Positions 33,211-43,944 of a stretch of DNA of 64,000 nt are shown here, one piece after another. The position numbers and the translations under genes were made by a program. This DNA comes from Desmodesmus armatus. Lineage: Eukaryota > Chlorophyta > Chlorophyceae > Sphaeropleales > Scenedesmaceae. Under the pieces are notes generated by a model. The model was not told the origin of the DNA. It made no database searches and worked only from the letters and a program-made list of their open reading frames with translations. Every line of letters starts with the position of its first letter. The stretch's first letter is position 1. The stretch is taken from the NCBI GenBank assembly GCA_007449985.2, contig VIIQ02000836.1:186001-250000 (forward strand), in the 5' to 3' direction.

Positions 33211-36200
33211 AGGCATCACTTCTTAGTGAAGTGGACAAGATGACGATGCTCACTCACCCCAACCTGGTACGCTTCTGTGGTGTGTGCCTGGACCCTCCCC
33301 TGTTGGTCATGGAGTACTACAAGAACGGCAGCATGTTCAAAATGCTGGAGCGTGCACGAGCAGCAGTGCAGCAGGGTCAGACCAACAAGGTGTGTGCATA
33401 TATTGAGGGGTGGATGCTTCAATGTGTGCATGTGGGCATTTTGTGGGTAACAATCTTTACTTCTTAACTTCTCAACACTAGTGCAGCAGGATGTGCGACA
33501 ACGTGTGTAGTGCAACAACTCAGACAAAACAATTCAGCTGTGGGCATCTGCAAGGCTCGTTGGTGCTGCTGCTGCAATCAGTACCAGCACAGTACAACGA
33601 CAGCAATGTGATGGTGTCTCCTGCAGGCAACAAAGAGACAGTGATGTTGTTTGCAGTTGGGGTTCAGTGCACCACAGCCTGGCAGGCAAACAAGCATGAT
33701 GTATGTTAACTAGGTGTTCAGGGCATGCTACCAGCATGCTTGGGTGGTATGCCTACTTGGTGGAAAGCGTCTGTGTTTGTGCCTACAGTACGTCAACTAC
33801 CTGTCCTGGAAGCGCCGCCTGCAAATGCTGCATGACGTGGCGTGCGGCATGATGTACCTGCAAAGTCGCCGCCACGTGCACGGCGACCTGCGCAGCCCCA
33901 ACCTGCTTGTGACTGACAACGGCAGGGTGAGTGCAACCCAAACGCACGTCCGGCTGCGCAGTTTGTGACCACAGCTGTGTCAAGCCGCTCTGCGTTGTAC
34001 CTTTTACTTGCATTATGCTTATTGGATTGCCCATCATGGTAGTACAGTACTGTACTAACGGCAGCATTGCACAGTACTTGACTATCGGCAGCATAGCGAT
34101 GTTGCCAATACTTTGCTTGCGCAGCTGCTTCACTGAACTTAACCGTCAATTGTCGGCTGCAGGTGAAGCTTGGAGGCTTCGGTTTCACGCAGTGCCTGCC
34201 GCACATGGAGGAGACAATCAAGGTCGCCAGGATCACACACCCGCGCTGGGTGGCACCAGAGGTACATGTGCCAGAAGGCTGAATGTCTGTACTGTGTGCA
34301 CACGCATGATTGCAAGCCTTTGCCACACAACTGCGGCCTGTTTGTGGTGGCTCTGTGTAGTGTGATGGTGTGCATGAGGGATGATGGGTGGGTGGATGGG
34401 TGGGTGGTTGGTACAATACTTGTGATGATGCAAGGGAGTGAAATGAAAAGTACTCGGGCAGGCACCTGGGGGAGGGGTTGCGTCATGCCAACCTATAAAG
34501 TGTCTGTTGCAGCAGGCGTTTGCTAGATTCCGCTGCTGTTGTCATGCTTGCTGCTGTTGATGCCACCGCACAGCTGCTGGGCGACTTGGCCATGAGCACC
34601 GCCAGTGATGTGTACTCCTTTGGCATCTTCATGTATGAGATGCTCACGTTCAAGATACCCTTTGAGGAGTACAACAAGGACACGGTACGTACTGAGGCGT
34701 CGGGGTTGCTGAGTCAAGCTGTGCAAGCTTTGCATGTGTGTTAACGCTGGATGCGTGCATCTTGGCCACCAGTGTGTGTGCTTGCGGTCGGCCCCTTGGC
34801 AGGGCCTGCCATCGCGTGTTTTTTGCCAAGGCGGTGGACTGCGGTGGACTGCTGAACGGTGGGAATCTCACTGGTACGCTCTGTTGCGCAACTTACTGCG
34901 CACATGCAGGTGCCAATCAAGGTGCTGGTTCACGCCGCGCGGCCCCAGATCCCCACCTTTGACCAGCTGCCGCCCAACACCAGCCGCATCTGTGAGTGTT
35001 CGCAAAGCCCCTAGCATCCTGCAGGGCAGCCGATGATTTACGCCACACTAATGCAAATACACTGATTGAACTTGATTCTCAGCAGAGCCTGAACCGGATG
35101 CAGAGTATGGGCCGTGTACCCTCAACACTGCAGAACAGCTGTGCGCACAGCAGCACGTGTTGGGAACAGAGGTTACATATGTAGCTAGCATACTGTCAAC
35201 ATGCAAGTCTTTCTTGTGTCACATGTTTGCGGGGTGTTGCCTACATGCTGACAGCTCACCTTTTTGACTGTGTCTGGTGGGCACTGCATCCATCCAGCCA
35301 CCTCTCACCAATGCTCCCTGCGCCTGTGACCCTGCCATGCACCCGCCCACCCCCCAGGCCTGGCCAACTACATCCGGTTGATGCAGGACTGCTGGCAGCA
35401 GGACCCCAAGCAGCGGCCCAGCTTTGCCACCGTGGCTCGACGATTGAAGGCCATTCAGCACTGGTTCTTAGCCTGCAGCAGCGCCCTGCACATCAGCAGC
35501 CTCGACAGCGACAGCAGTAAGCCCATGAAGGATGCCAGCGGCAGCACACCTCCCACAACAGTCCAGGACGCACAGCAGACTGCATTGACACCTGCCCCAA
35601 GCCCAGCAGGCAGCACAGGCATGGCAGTTGGCGACCCAGCTGCTGAGCTTGCAGCAGGTGCGGCAGCTTTGGAGCTGCTGCAACCAACCCTGCGTAGTCC
35701 ACTGCAGCAGCTGCTGGTCATGTGGGCCGTGTTCCTCGCTCGTGAGGCAGCCGTCCAGTTTGCAAGCCGTGGGGCAGATGCAGCAGCATGCCTTAGCAAC
35801 GTCACACCAGCCAGCCGACAACTGCCATGTGCCAGTGGCAGCAGCAGCAGCAGCACAGTGCGTGCAGCAGCGACAGCGGCAGTAGACCAACTGTCCAGCC
35901 TGCAACGCTGTCTGGAAGACCAGCAAGAGTCAGTATGGCGGCTGCTGTGGTCACAGCTGCAGCTTGTGCGCAGCTGCTGGCGCTTGCAGCAGCAGCTGCT
36001 GCAGCAGGGCACGGCCGTTAGGCAAGATAACTCCTTCAAGCAGCTGTGGCTGCTGCTTGCTGCAGTTGTCCTGTCTGTTGTGGCATTGCTGGTGTGTGCA
36101 GCAGGCATTGGCATGGTGAAGCAGCTGCAGGTGCTGCAGCTTGTTACTGCTGCTGTGCTGGTCCTGGCCGCCCACCCCTGGGGCCCCAGGTGGTTCTCCA

Positions 36201-37705
36201 ACAGGCGGACCCAGCAAAGCTCAGACCCCCAGGGGCAGGCTAGGACGGAGGGCAGCACACAGCCAGGCTTTGCAGTTTTCAGCTGCTGGGCTGACGTGCC
36301 TGGGGACCTGTTGGTGGACCAGTCACCAGATCCTGCCGCAAGCACACTGTGCTACTCAGCCTTTGCCTGCAGCGACTTAGCTGGTGCAGCCCCTGGCAGC
36401 TCCGGCACGCAACAAACAGCGTCGTCACAGCAGCAGCCCCAACAGCAGCAGGCAGGGCTGCTGCTGTGTGTTCTACCGCAGCCCTTGTGTGAGCAGCAGC
36501 TGCAGCAGGTCCATAGTGCTGCTGCAGGCCACACCAGGGACACTGCCTCCGCACAGGACCAAGGCAGCAGCCAACAGCACACTGCAAGACAAGGCAGCAG
36601 CATGGCAGCAGCTGCTGCAGCAGAGCCCACTTCAGGCCGAGTACAGCTCAAGCAGCACCCTGTGGTGAGCTTGTGTGGCTTTGGTGAGGAGCTGAAGCCT
36701 AGCGCAGCTCTGTGTGGTGCACTGCAGCCGCTGCAGGCAGCTCTCCATCAGCAGCAGCAGGCAAGGCGGCTGCTGGTGCCGATCGGTTGGGTGTGTCTGG
36801 ACCCTGCCATGATGCTGCAAGGCGTCTCAGCAGGATCGTCACTGGCCAGCTGGCTGCTGGAGCAGCAGCAACACCAGCAGGGCGCTTCAGCTGGGCCTGT
36901 TGAGCCCTTGCAGCAGCAGCAACCTCAGCAGCCCCAGCAACTGCAGCAACAGCTGCAGGCAGAGTGGACACCGCCTTTCCCTGCAGCAGAGTGGCCGCAG
37001 GTCTTGTGCTGGCTGCAGGATGTCGTTGCGGCCCTGCAGCTGCTGCACATGCAGGGGTTGGTGCACGGGGCTGTTCATGCAGGCTCGGTGCACCTGTCGA
37101 GCAGCGAGGGTGAGCAGCTGCGAGCTCAGCTCAGCCTGGCTGAGCCCTGGTTCAGAGGAGTGACTGTGGTGCCCGCTGCAGACCCGGCCCTGTCAGCACC
37201 TGAAGTCATAGGCATCGTACCGGTACCTGTCAACAACAGCAGCAGCCTCAGCAGCAGCAGCGGGGGCCACCCAGGTGGCAGCACCAGCAAGGTCTGTTCC
37301 CAGGCCGATGTGTACGGGGTGGGCATGCTGATGTGGCAGCTGGCAACTGGATGGGTGCCGCAGCAGGCTGGCAGCCCAGCTCAGGCCCAGGCTGAGGTCA
37401 GCTGGTGTGCTGAGATGCTGGAGAGGTACGGGGCCACCTTCCCTGGCGCAGCGGGTGCAGTAGCAGCGGGGGATTTTGGGTGGCAGGATGCACGGTGCAG
37501 CAGCAGCAGCGCTAGCAGGGCGAGCAGCAGTTGTGTTGGGGAAGGGTATGAGGATGCGCGGCATGGTTGGCTGCCCAGCACGGCAGACGGTGGTTGGCTG
37601 CCAGAGGGCTACAGGCCACTGATGTACCGCTGCTGCCGTCCCCAGGCCAGCATTCGTCCATCGCTGACAGTGGTGCAGCAAGCCCTTCAGCAGCTGGCTA
37701 GGTGA
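32050..37705 (+). CDS. Duplicated kinase module B with TM hairpin and C-terminal pseudokinase
   Basis: Exons: 32050-32289, 32662-32751, 33213-33389, 33789-33926, 34163-34261, 34574-34684, 34910-34991, 35358-37705; all phase-matched, 1094 aa from 32050. The first half is a close copy of module A's kinase: VYRGKWCGITIAAKEF, VMEYYKNGSM, HGDLRSPNLLV, WVAPE, SDVYSFGIFMYEM, RPSFATVARRL. Where DFG should be it has GGFG, so the Mg-binding Asp is missing and the domain is predicted inactive. After a linker come two adjacent hydrophobic helices (nt about 36043-36165), a Gln-rich region, then a degenerate kinase domain: LLHMQGLVHGAVHAGSVHL, ADVYGVGMLMWQL, and a C-terminal RPSLTVVQQAL without P-loop, HRD Asp or DFG. 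The 5' end is unresolved: ATG at 31984 if independent, otherwise a continuation of the gene at 25034. Confidence 0.75.
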
Positions 37706-37934
37706 AATACTGCACGCACACTACAGGGCCTGTACAGGTCCATATTGCTTTCTGGTGTGTGCAGGCCGCTTTATTGTTGATTGCTTGATTTGAATTTGGG
37801 AACTTCCTTGCTGTTGTGCAAAGAATGTGGCCATTGATGTGACTGGGTGATGTGCATGCCTGTGAGCTGCCGGCAAGCAAGTCCTTTGACTTGCACCCTT
37901 TTCAAGCCTTGCCTAAGCCACCCGATGACAGCTG

Positions 37935-37939
37935 TGTAA
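37935..37939 (+). terminator. TGTAA polyadenylation signal of the kinase module B gene
   Basis: TGTAA 230 nt after the stop codon at 37705. It is the first + strand TGTAA found downstream of the module A stop region outside coding sequence, in line with a single transcript. Confidence 0.4.
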
Positions 37940-38575
37940 GGTTATTGGAGGTACAACATGTAGCATGATGTGGAAAATGAGTCACAGGCATTGCACCCGA
38001 AGCTTGTACAGTGTTGCTGCCGCAGTGACTGCCACACTGCTTCAACAGCCAAGTCTTGAGGTGTCAGCATCACGGGAATTGGATAGGCATCTTTCAAGGT
38101 CATTTACAGGCCAAGTCACCACAGAGCAGTCAACACTATGCAGCACCATGCCAGATGCAAGGAAGCAGCATGCTGTGTGCTGGCGCCGCAGACCTACAAC
38201 TGCAGGTGGCTACAGCAGATAGCCCTAGGAAACCAACAAAAAAACCTGCTCAGGCATTAGCACTGTGCTTGTAATCGAGGGTGGTAGGGTAGAACATGCG
38301 CGGCGGCTTAGCAGCAACCTGAAAGCCACAACCACGGATGGGGGATTTCCGCCCACCGACTGACCATAAGAAAAGAGTCAAAAAGTGCCATGCAACGGTC
38401 GACATAGCTCCAGACCTGCATGAGATGTCATAATGCTGCAGCAGGTGCTGGCATCACCGGACATAGAGCACGGTGCGCCGGACACAGCACAAGGCGCCTG
38501 GGAGAATCGGCCCAAAATGCGGGCACGGCACTGCACTAGCGCGTGTCAGGCAACGCAAAGGCACACACAGCTTGC

Positions 38576-38580
38576 TTACA
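38576..38580 (-). terminator. Possible TGTAA polyadenylation signal of IMPDH
   Basis: TTACA on the + strand, about 405 nt downstream of the IMPDH stop codon. This is a long 3' UTR, so the assignment is tentative. Confidence 0.3.
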
Positions 38581-38985
38581 GAAACGATGACAACACCAGC
38601 GCCCCGTGGCAACAGCGGGGTGCAGGGAGGTATGTGCATTCAACATGGGTTGCGTCGTTCTCACTCTGTACCATGGAGGACAGCAATATGCTGACACACC
38701 CTGTGGCCCTGGCTGCCTTACGCGCATCACCAGCCAGACTACGGCCACTATATTTACGCATGGCACCTGACAAGATGGGCGCAAACAGCAACACTGCGGC
38801 ACACAGTGTTTGAGCCCACTGCGCCAAATTGAGAACCCCTTTGAAGCTCCCTGCTGGCCGCGGATGGACAGAACTTGCCACAACACAACATAAACAGAGC
38901 AAGCAGCTCCTGGGAAAAGCAAGCCAGAGCGGCGAGCCACAGGGGCGCACCAGGAAACAAAACAGCAGCTGCAAAGGAAACCACT

Positions 38986-41900
38986 TTACCACGGCTTCTT
39001 CTCGAAGGTCAGCAGGTCGTGCACACCGCCCTCGTGCTGTGCTGCTCCTGTCCTGCACTCCATGCGCATGATGCCGCCGTACAGCGCCTTGCGTGCTGAG
39101 GGCACACACTGCACACCCAGGTCCTGGAAGCCCTGCTTCACTGCCTGAGCCAGGTAGGGCACCGTCCTGCGCACGTGGCCTTTGTCCTTGACGGTACCGC
39201 TCACACCCTGCAGGCAAGCAGCACAGCAATAACATGTTGAGATGCAGCGTCTTGCCAGCACCAGTATGGGTCGACCTGTGATTAGAGGATTGTCAGCGCC
39301 ACCACACTACACTTGCAAAGCTGAGCTGTGCTGGCTGAAAAGAAAACAGGAGGGAAGAATGCATGTGTGCCTGCCAACACAAGCAGATCACATGCAAGCC
39401 TTGTAGTTTGTCCTGCGCCCACCTGAGCGATCTTGAGGTTTTGTGTGTCGCTGAGGTAACGCGCCTCGCTGCCCTTGGCCATGGCCTCTAGGCTGCCCAT
39501 GCCACGGTACTTCTGCAGAACACAAACAGTGGGCACGACAACACATCCATGAGAGCTTCAGCTGAGTCACAAGGGTCACATGCACATGCAAACTGGCCGG
39601 AGGTGGGCTCCGGGGCTGCAGCCAAACTGTTTCAACCAACCGGAGGGTGTGCTGGGGGATGCAGACAGCCAGGTTCCCCTGCCAAGAGGCATGCAGGCTG
39701 CAGCTGCTGACATTCGAGCCAGACTGCCAATAGAACACCACTGCACTACCCCAATCGCGCCATCTACTGCTGGCTAGCCGCATCTGCTGACAACACACCT
39801 TGACTCGCTGGCCGTTGATGTAGAAGTAGTCTCCAGGCGCCTCTGAGGTTCCTGCAAACAGGCTGCCACACATGACTGCGCTGGCACCCAGCGCCAGGGC
39901 CTTGCAGATGTGGCCGCTGTTCTGGATGCCTCCGTCAGCAATGACGGGCACACCGAGGGGGGTGGCGACGCGTGACACCTGGTACACAGCAGTTGCCTGA
40001 CCACGACCAACTGCACACACCTGGGGGCAGAAACAGTAACAGGAGGATGTTGATTGTCAGCGCCAGCTGTCTTGTTCTCATATGCATGAAATGGCTAGGC
40101 TGGATGGACATGATACAGCACAACGCATCCTGCACTGCCATGCACATAGGGTTGAGATTGCACTCCCATTCCCACTGCTGCGCCAGTGTGCAATCGCCAC
40201 CAGCGCCGCACCTCCTGTGTCGTGCAGATGCTGCCGCTGCCCATACCGCAGCGCAGGCCGTCAGCGCCCGCCTCAATCAAGCGGCGAGCCTGTGCTCCTG
40301 TGACTACGTTGCCGCAGATGACATCCAGATTGGGGTGCTTGCCCTTGATGTACTTCAGCATCTGGTGGGGGTGATGGCAAGACAGCAGGCGCAACAAAAA
40401 TACACTGTTGTGATGCACCGAATTTTGCAGCATGCCAGCCTGATCCTGTCGGCTTGCGCAGAAGCCAAAGGGATCGGCAGCGACAGGGCTTGATTGCAGT
40501 TGCTGTCACCTGCTGCTCTGTTGCTTCGACTGCACTATGATGCGACTGCAGTATGATGCAACCCAACACTGCACCAATGCCCGCAACAAACAGCGCCCAT
40601 ATTATTGGGCATAAGATGCAAGCCAGCCTGCCAGCGCACCTCAATCTGGTATGTTGAGTCTCCCTGTGAGGAGTCCAGGATGACGGCATCCACTCCCGCC
40701 TCCACCAGGCGAGCAATGCGCTCCTTGTCTCCCTCGCGTGTGCCTGTGGCAGCTCCCACCAGCAGCCTGCCCTGGCTGTCCAGGGAGGGCTCACCCTGGG
40801 GAGGCAGCTGGCGCTCGTCACGGAAGGCACGGCGGGTGGCAAGACCAACCTGCAGCAACCAACCACAAACCGGTCGCACATACAGGTAAGGTATACGTAC
40901 TTGGCAAAGACAGCCTGTGAGAGTACAGCTGTTCTCTGACTGAGAATGGAGGATGATTACTGTGAAAGTACATGTACAGGGAGTGTGTTTTGCTACCCGC
41001 CGATAAATTGCCTTGGTGCACTGCACAGGTAGGTCCTTTGTGAAATCAAGCCTGGCACGGAGAAATGGCCCTTGCAGACTCATGTAACGCGCAATGCGTA
41101 TGGCACGGCAGGCAAAAGTGGGGAGGGCTCGCACACAGCCTCAGCATGCTGGTCAGTCTACTAACAGTACACTGTCCTGCTCACCAGCTGTCCCTTGTCG
41201 TTGACCAGTGGCAGGCGGCCCTTCTTGTTCTTCCTGAGCAGCTCCTGAGCAGCCTTGGGGGTGGTGCTGGCGGGGGCAGTCACCACGTCACTGCAGGACA
41301 CAAGCAACAGCAACAGCAGGTCTAAAAGTCAGCCGCAAAATTACTGAAACAGATCAACTGATGGAGATGCTGGCCACTGCTGCTGGTTTACTGGTGACAT
41401 GCTGCTGAAGTGCATCTTGTTGCTGTGGCAGCTACTTGCCAAACTTTGATTTGACGTTTCCTTGCACTCCCTCTGTCAACCCACTGGACCCATTCAGTAC
41501 CCACTGATCCCTGCTTGGTGAACCCACCGTGTCATGACCTCCTCCAGTGGTGTTGCCCTGTCGTTGATGAAGTCAACATCGCGGGTGGTCACAACACCCA
41601 ACAGCACACCACCAACTGCACCGGTGTCTGTCACACACACGCTGGTGAAGTTCTTGGTCAGCTGCATGCAGCAAGACACAGCACAGCACAGGACACACCA
41701 GCACCGGCAGTGCTGCGTCAGTAGCTGGACAACCACCCTCAAGATGAGGGCTTGCACAACCAGCATGTGTGTGAAAGTGTAGCTGTAGACCAGCTACAGC
41801 ACACCTGTACCTAGCGAGTGCTGATGTAAGCTGGCTGGCAGGTATGGCCACCAACCCTGATTCCTGATCCGGCTTTGCAACAGTCACAATCAATACCACT

Positions 41901-42945
41901 CATGTGTAGCAACTGCTGTCAGGTCGCCCGCCCCATTCAGGCTGCAGGCAGGGCGACAAGCGGGGCTGTGTCCCTTCTGATACTATACGTCGTGCACACG
42001 GCGCTCCCCCACACACAGTCTTAGTGAGCTTGCATCCAAGTACTCCCTCTGTCGACACACCTTGAGGTTGTCCAGTGCGCTGATTGTGTCTGTGGGCTTC
42101 ATGCAGATGGGTGTGACCACAAAGCCAGGGCAGTGGGCCTTCACCTTGGCCACAGCAGCAGCCTGCTCTGCAATGGTGCAGTTGTAGTGGATGAAACCCA
42201 TGCCACCCACCTGCAGCACAAGACACAGCGCAGCATGCGACGTTAGGCACCACGTCACCCCCCACGTTGCCAACACTTTCAGCGCATGTTGATGGGCAAG
42301 TGATGCCTGCTGCAGTCATATACAAGCAGCAGCTGCAGGTGTTGCTGCACCCCTGGTGAACTCACTGTTGCCATAGCCACTGCCATCTCTGCCTCAGTGA
42401 CTGTGTCCATGGGGCTGCTGACAATGGGCACGCGCAGCTTGATGTTCTTGGTCACATTGGAGGTCAGGTCAACCTGCAGCAAACCCAAAAAACGAGCCAT
42501 GGGGCCAAGGCACAGGAGACCAGACAAGTGTTCTGCAGTTGGCAACTGCAGGGGCAGCAGCTGCACCATATGTGCAGGGCAAACTGCACACCGAATCAGC
42601 TGTGCAGTGGGCGTGCTGGCTGGAAGTGCTGCTGTTGCTGCTGGTGGGTGCGCCTGGCAGCAGGAGCTGCGGGGCAGCAGCAGTCGCTGGCCGGCAAAGT
42701 GCAATTTCAGAAAGACAGCTGCTGTTTCACACCTCGTGTGCCCCGAAGGAGATGTGTCCAGGGTGCATAATAACATCGTCGTATGTGTAGCTGACACCCT
42801 GGCCAAACAGCTGGCTGGCAGAGAAGCCTGCAGCAGCAAAACAGCAGCAGAGCTGGAGGCACGGTGTGACAAGGGCTATCTTACGCATGGGGCGCTTGAC
42901 GAGCTTCAACTGCAACGCACCATCGTAGAACTGCTCAGAGCCCAT
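38986..42945 (-). CDS. Inosine-5'-monophosphate dehydrogenase (IMPDH)
   Basis: Converts IMP to XMP with NAD+, the rate-limiting step of guanine nucleotide synthesis; cytosolic. Exons (5' to 3'): 42921-42945, 42733-42827, 42366-42473, 42061-42210, 41528-41661, 41185-41290, 40640-40849, 40212-40361, 39799-40020, 39423-39512, 38986-39207; 503 aa, the usual size (about 500-514). It opens [19 protein letters not shown] and continues [26 protein letters not shown] and [10 protein letters not shown] are classic. The central part (about 115-235) holds the two CBS repeats of the Bateman domain. The catalytic loop [12 protein letters not shown] places the active-site Cys at 322. [21 protein letters not shown] (split here as VIADGGI and [10 protein letters not shown]), [10 protein letters not shown] (flap) and [11 protein letters not shown] also match. 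The 25-nt first exon is supported by frame (YD-G-FSAS). Confidence 0.97.
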
Positions 42946-43944
42946 GCTGACGTTCTGCTGGCAAGAAAACTGGCGACACGGCCCCACAGCAGCAAGCGCA
43001 GACAGCGACCGAGCAAGCAGGACTTTGAAGGCAACTGAGGAATACAACGGAACACGTTCACAATTGGTGAAGTGTCTCCAGGCGATGGACTTCTCTCCGA
43101 GTCTTTTCCCAGATAACACGATCACGTGCTGCGTGACCGTGGTGTCGTGAGAGTTGATAGCGTGCAGGCACAAGAAGAAAGATATCTTTGCAGTTTCTTA
43201 CGTGCATGCAAAGTGACTACAAGGGGAACCGTTGTGCCGACCTCCACAAGTTCATGAACGTCGTTCATGGATCGACAAAAGCAGAACCAACTGCTCATCA
43301 CAGACTGCTTCTGAGCGTACCTACCAACTTCCACATTATTTGATTGGTAGACTATGCTGGCAGCAGCAATGCACTTGTCTGCCCCCCTCTGCCACTTCTG
43401 CTTCAGCATCCTCCCCCTCATCTGTGTATCAGCCCTGTCCCTCAAGCACTCCACAACCTCCTACTCTGATCAGACCGTGCTGAATGGCGTGAGCTGCTTG
43501 GAGGTGGCCCCAAGCAGCGCACGAGGCAACTTTACACTAGCAGGAGCCGCACCTGAGCTGCTAGCCACCTGAACAGGACAGCCTGACAGAGGAGCACAGC
43601 AGACATCACACAGCAGAACAAAGGACAGGGTGTGGACGGCAAGAACTGTAGAACTTGCCGCGGAGCAAACATGTAGCTGTAGGTGCTGCAGTCACATCAC
43701 ACAATTACAAATGGTGTGGTCCAGTGTTCACTGGCGAGTATCTCGAGATATGCTGTAGAGTATGAGGGCCGTCACAACACACTGTCCTCCAGTCTAGGCC
43801 GCCCCCGTTGCCTTCAACAGCTGCGGTGCATGCTACTGGGCAACCGACTGGTTGGTGAATGTTGGTCAGACAGGCGGCACTCACCTCAGCTGTTGAAGCT
43901 CTGTGTGCAGCTGTCGCAGCCCAAGCCATGAGCTATTCTCACTG
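42946..43944 (-). promoter_or_regulatory. IMPDH upstream region / MFS transporter 3' flank
   Basis: About 1 kb between the MFS stop codon and the IMPDH start, both minus strand. It contains a minus-strand TGTAA at 43705-43709 for the transporter. The rest should include the IMPDH promoter. Open frames here are not supported. Confidence 0.45.
43705..43709 (-). terminator. TGTAA polyadenylation signal of the MFS transporter
   Basis: TTACA on the + strand, about 240 nt downstream of the transporter stop codon. Confidence 0.45.

Larger units (their letters stand above)
27500..35460 (+). repeat. Tandem duplication of a multi-exon kinase module (27500-30960 and 32050-35460)
   Basis: Two direct copies of the same exon series. 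Exon lengths correspond (228/240, 90/90, A ambiguous/177, 138/138, 102/99, 114/111, 82/82), splice phases agree, and intron ends are shared, for example the CACCCGCCCACCCCCCAG acceptor before both last exons and the TGGCAGCACCCTGG opening of both first exons. Copy A has an extra 30-nt exon (30150-30179) absent from copy B. Confidence 0.88.
37706..38985. other. Convergent intergenic region, kinase module B / IMPDH
   Basis: 1.28 kb between convergent stop codons, with a TGTAA at 37935 (+) and one on the minus strand at 38576. Frames here lack codon-biased or conserved sequence. No RNA gene or mobile element was recognised. Confidence 0.5.

Noticed and set aside
34041..34056. 16-bp perfect palindrome in a module B intron
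   Set aside because: Too short and AT-simple to claim a function; compatible with chance in repeat-rich intron sequence.
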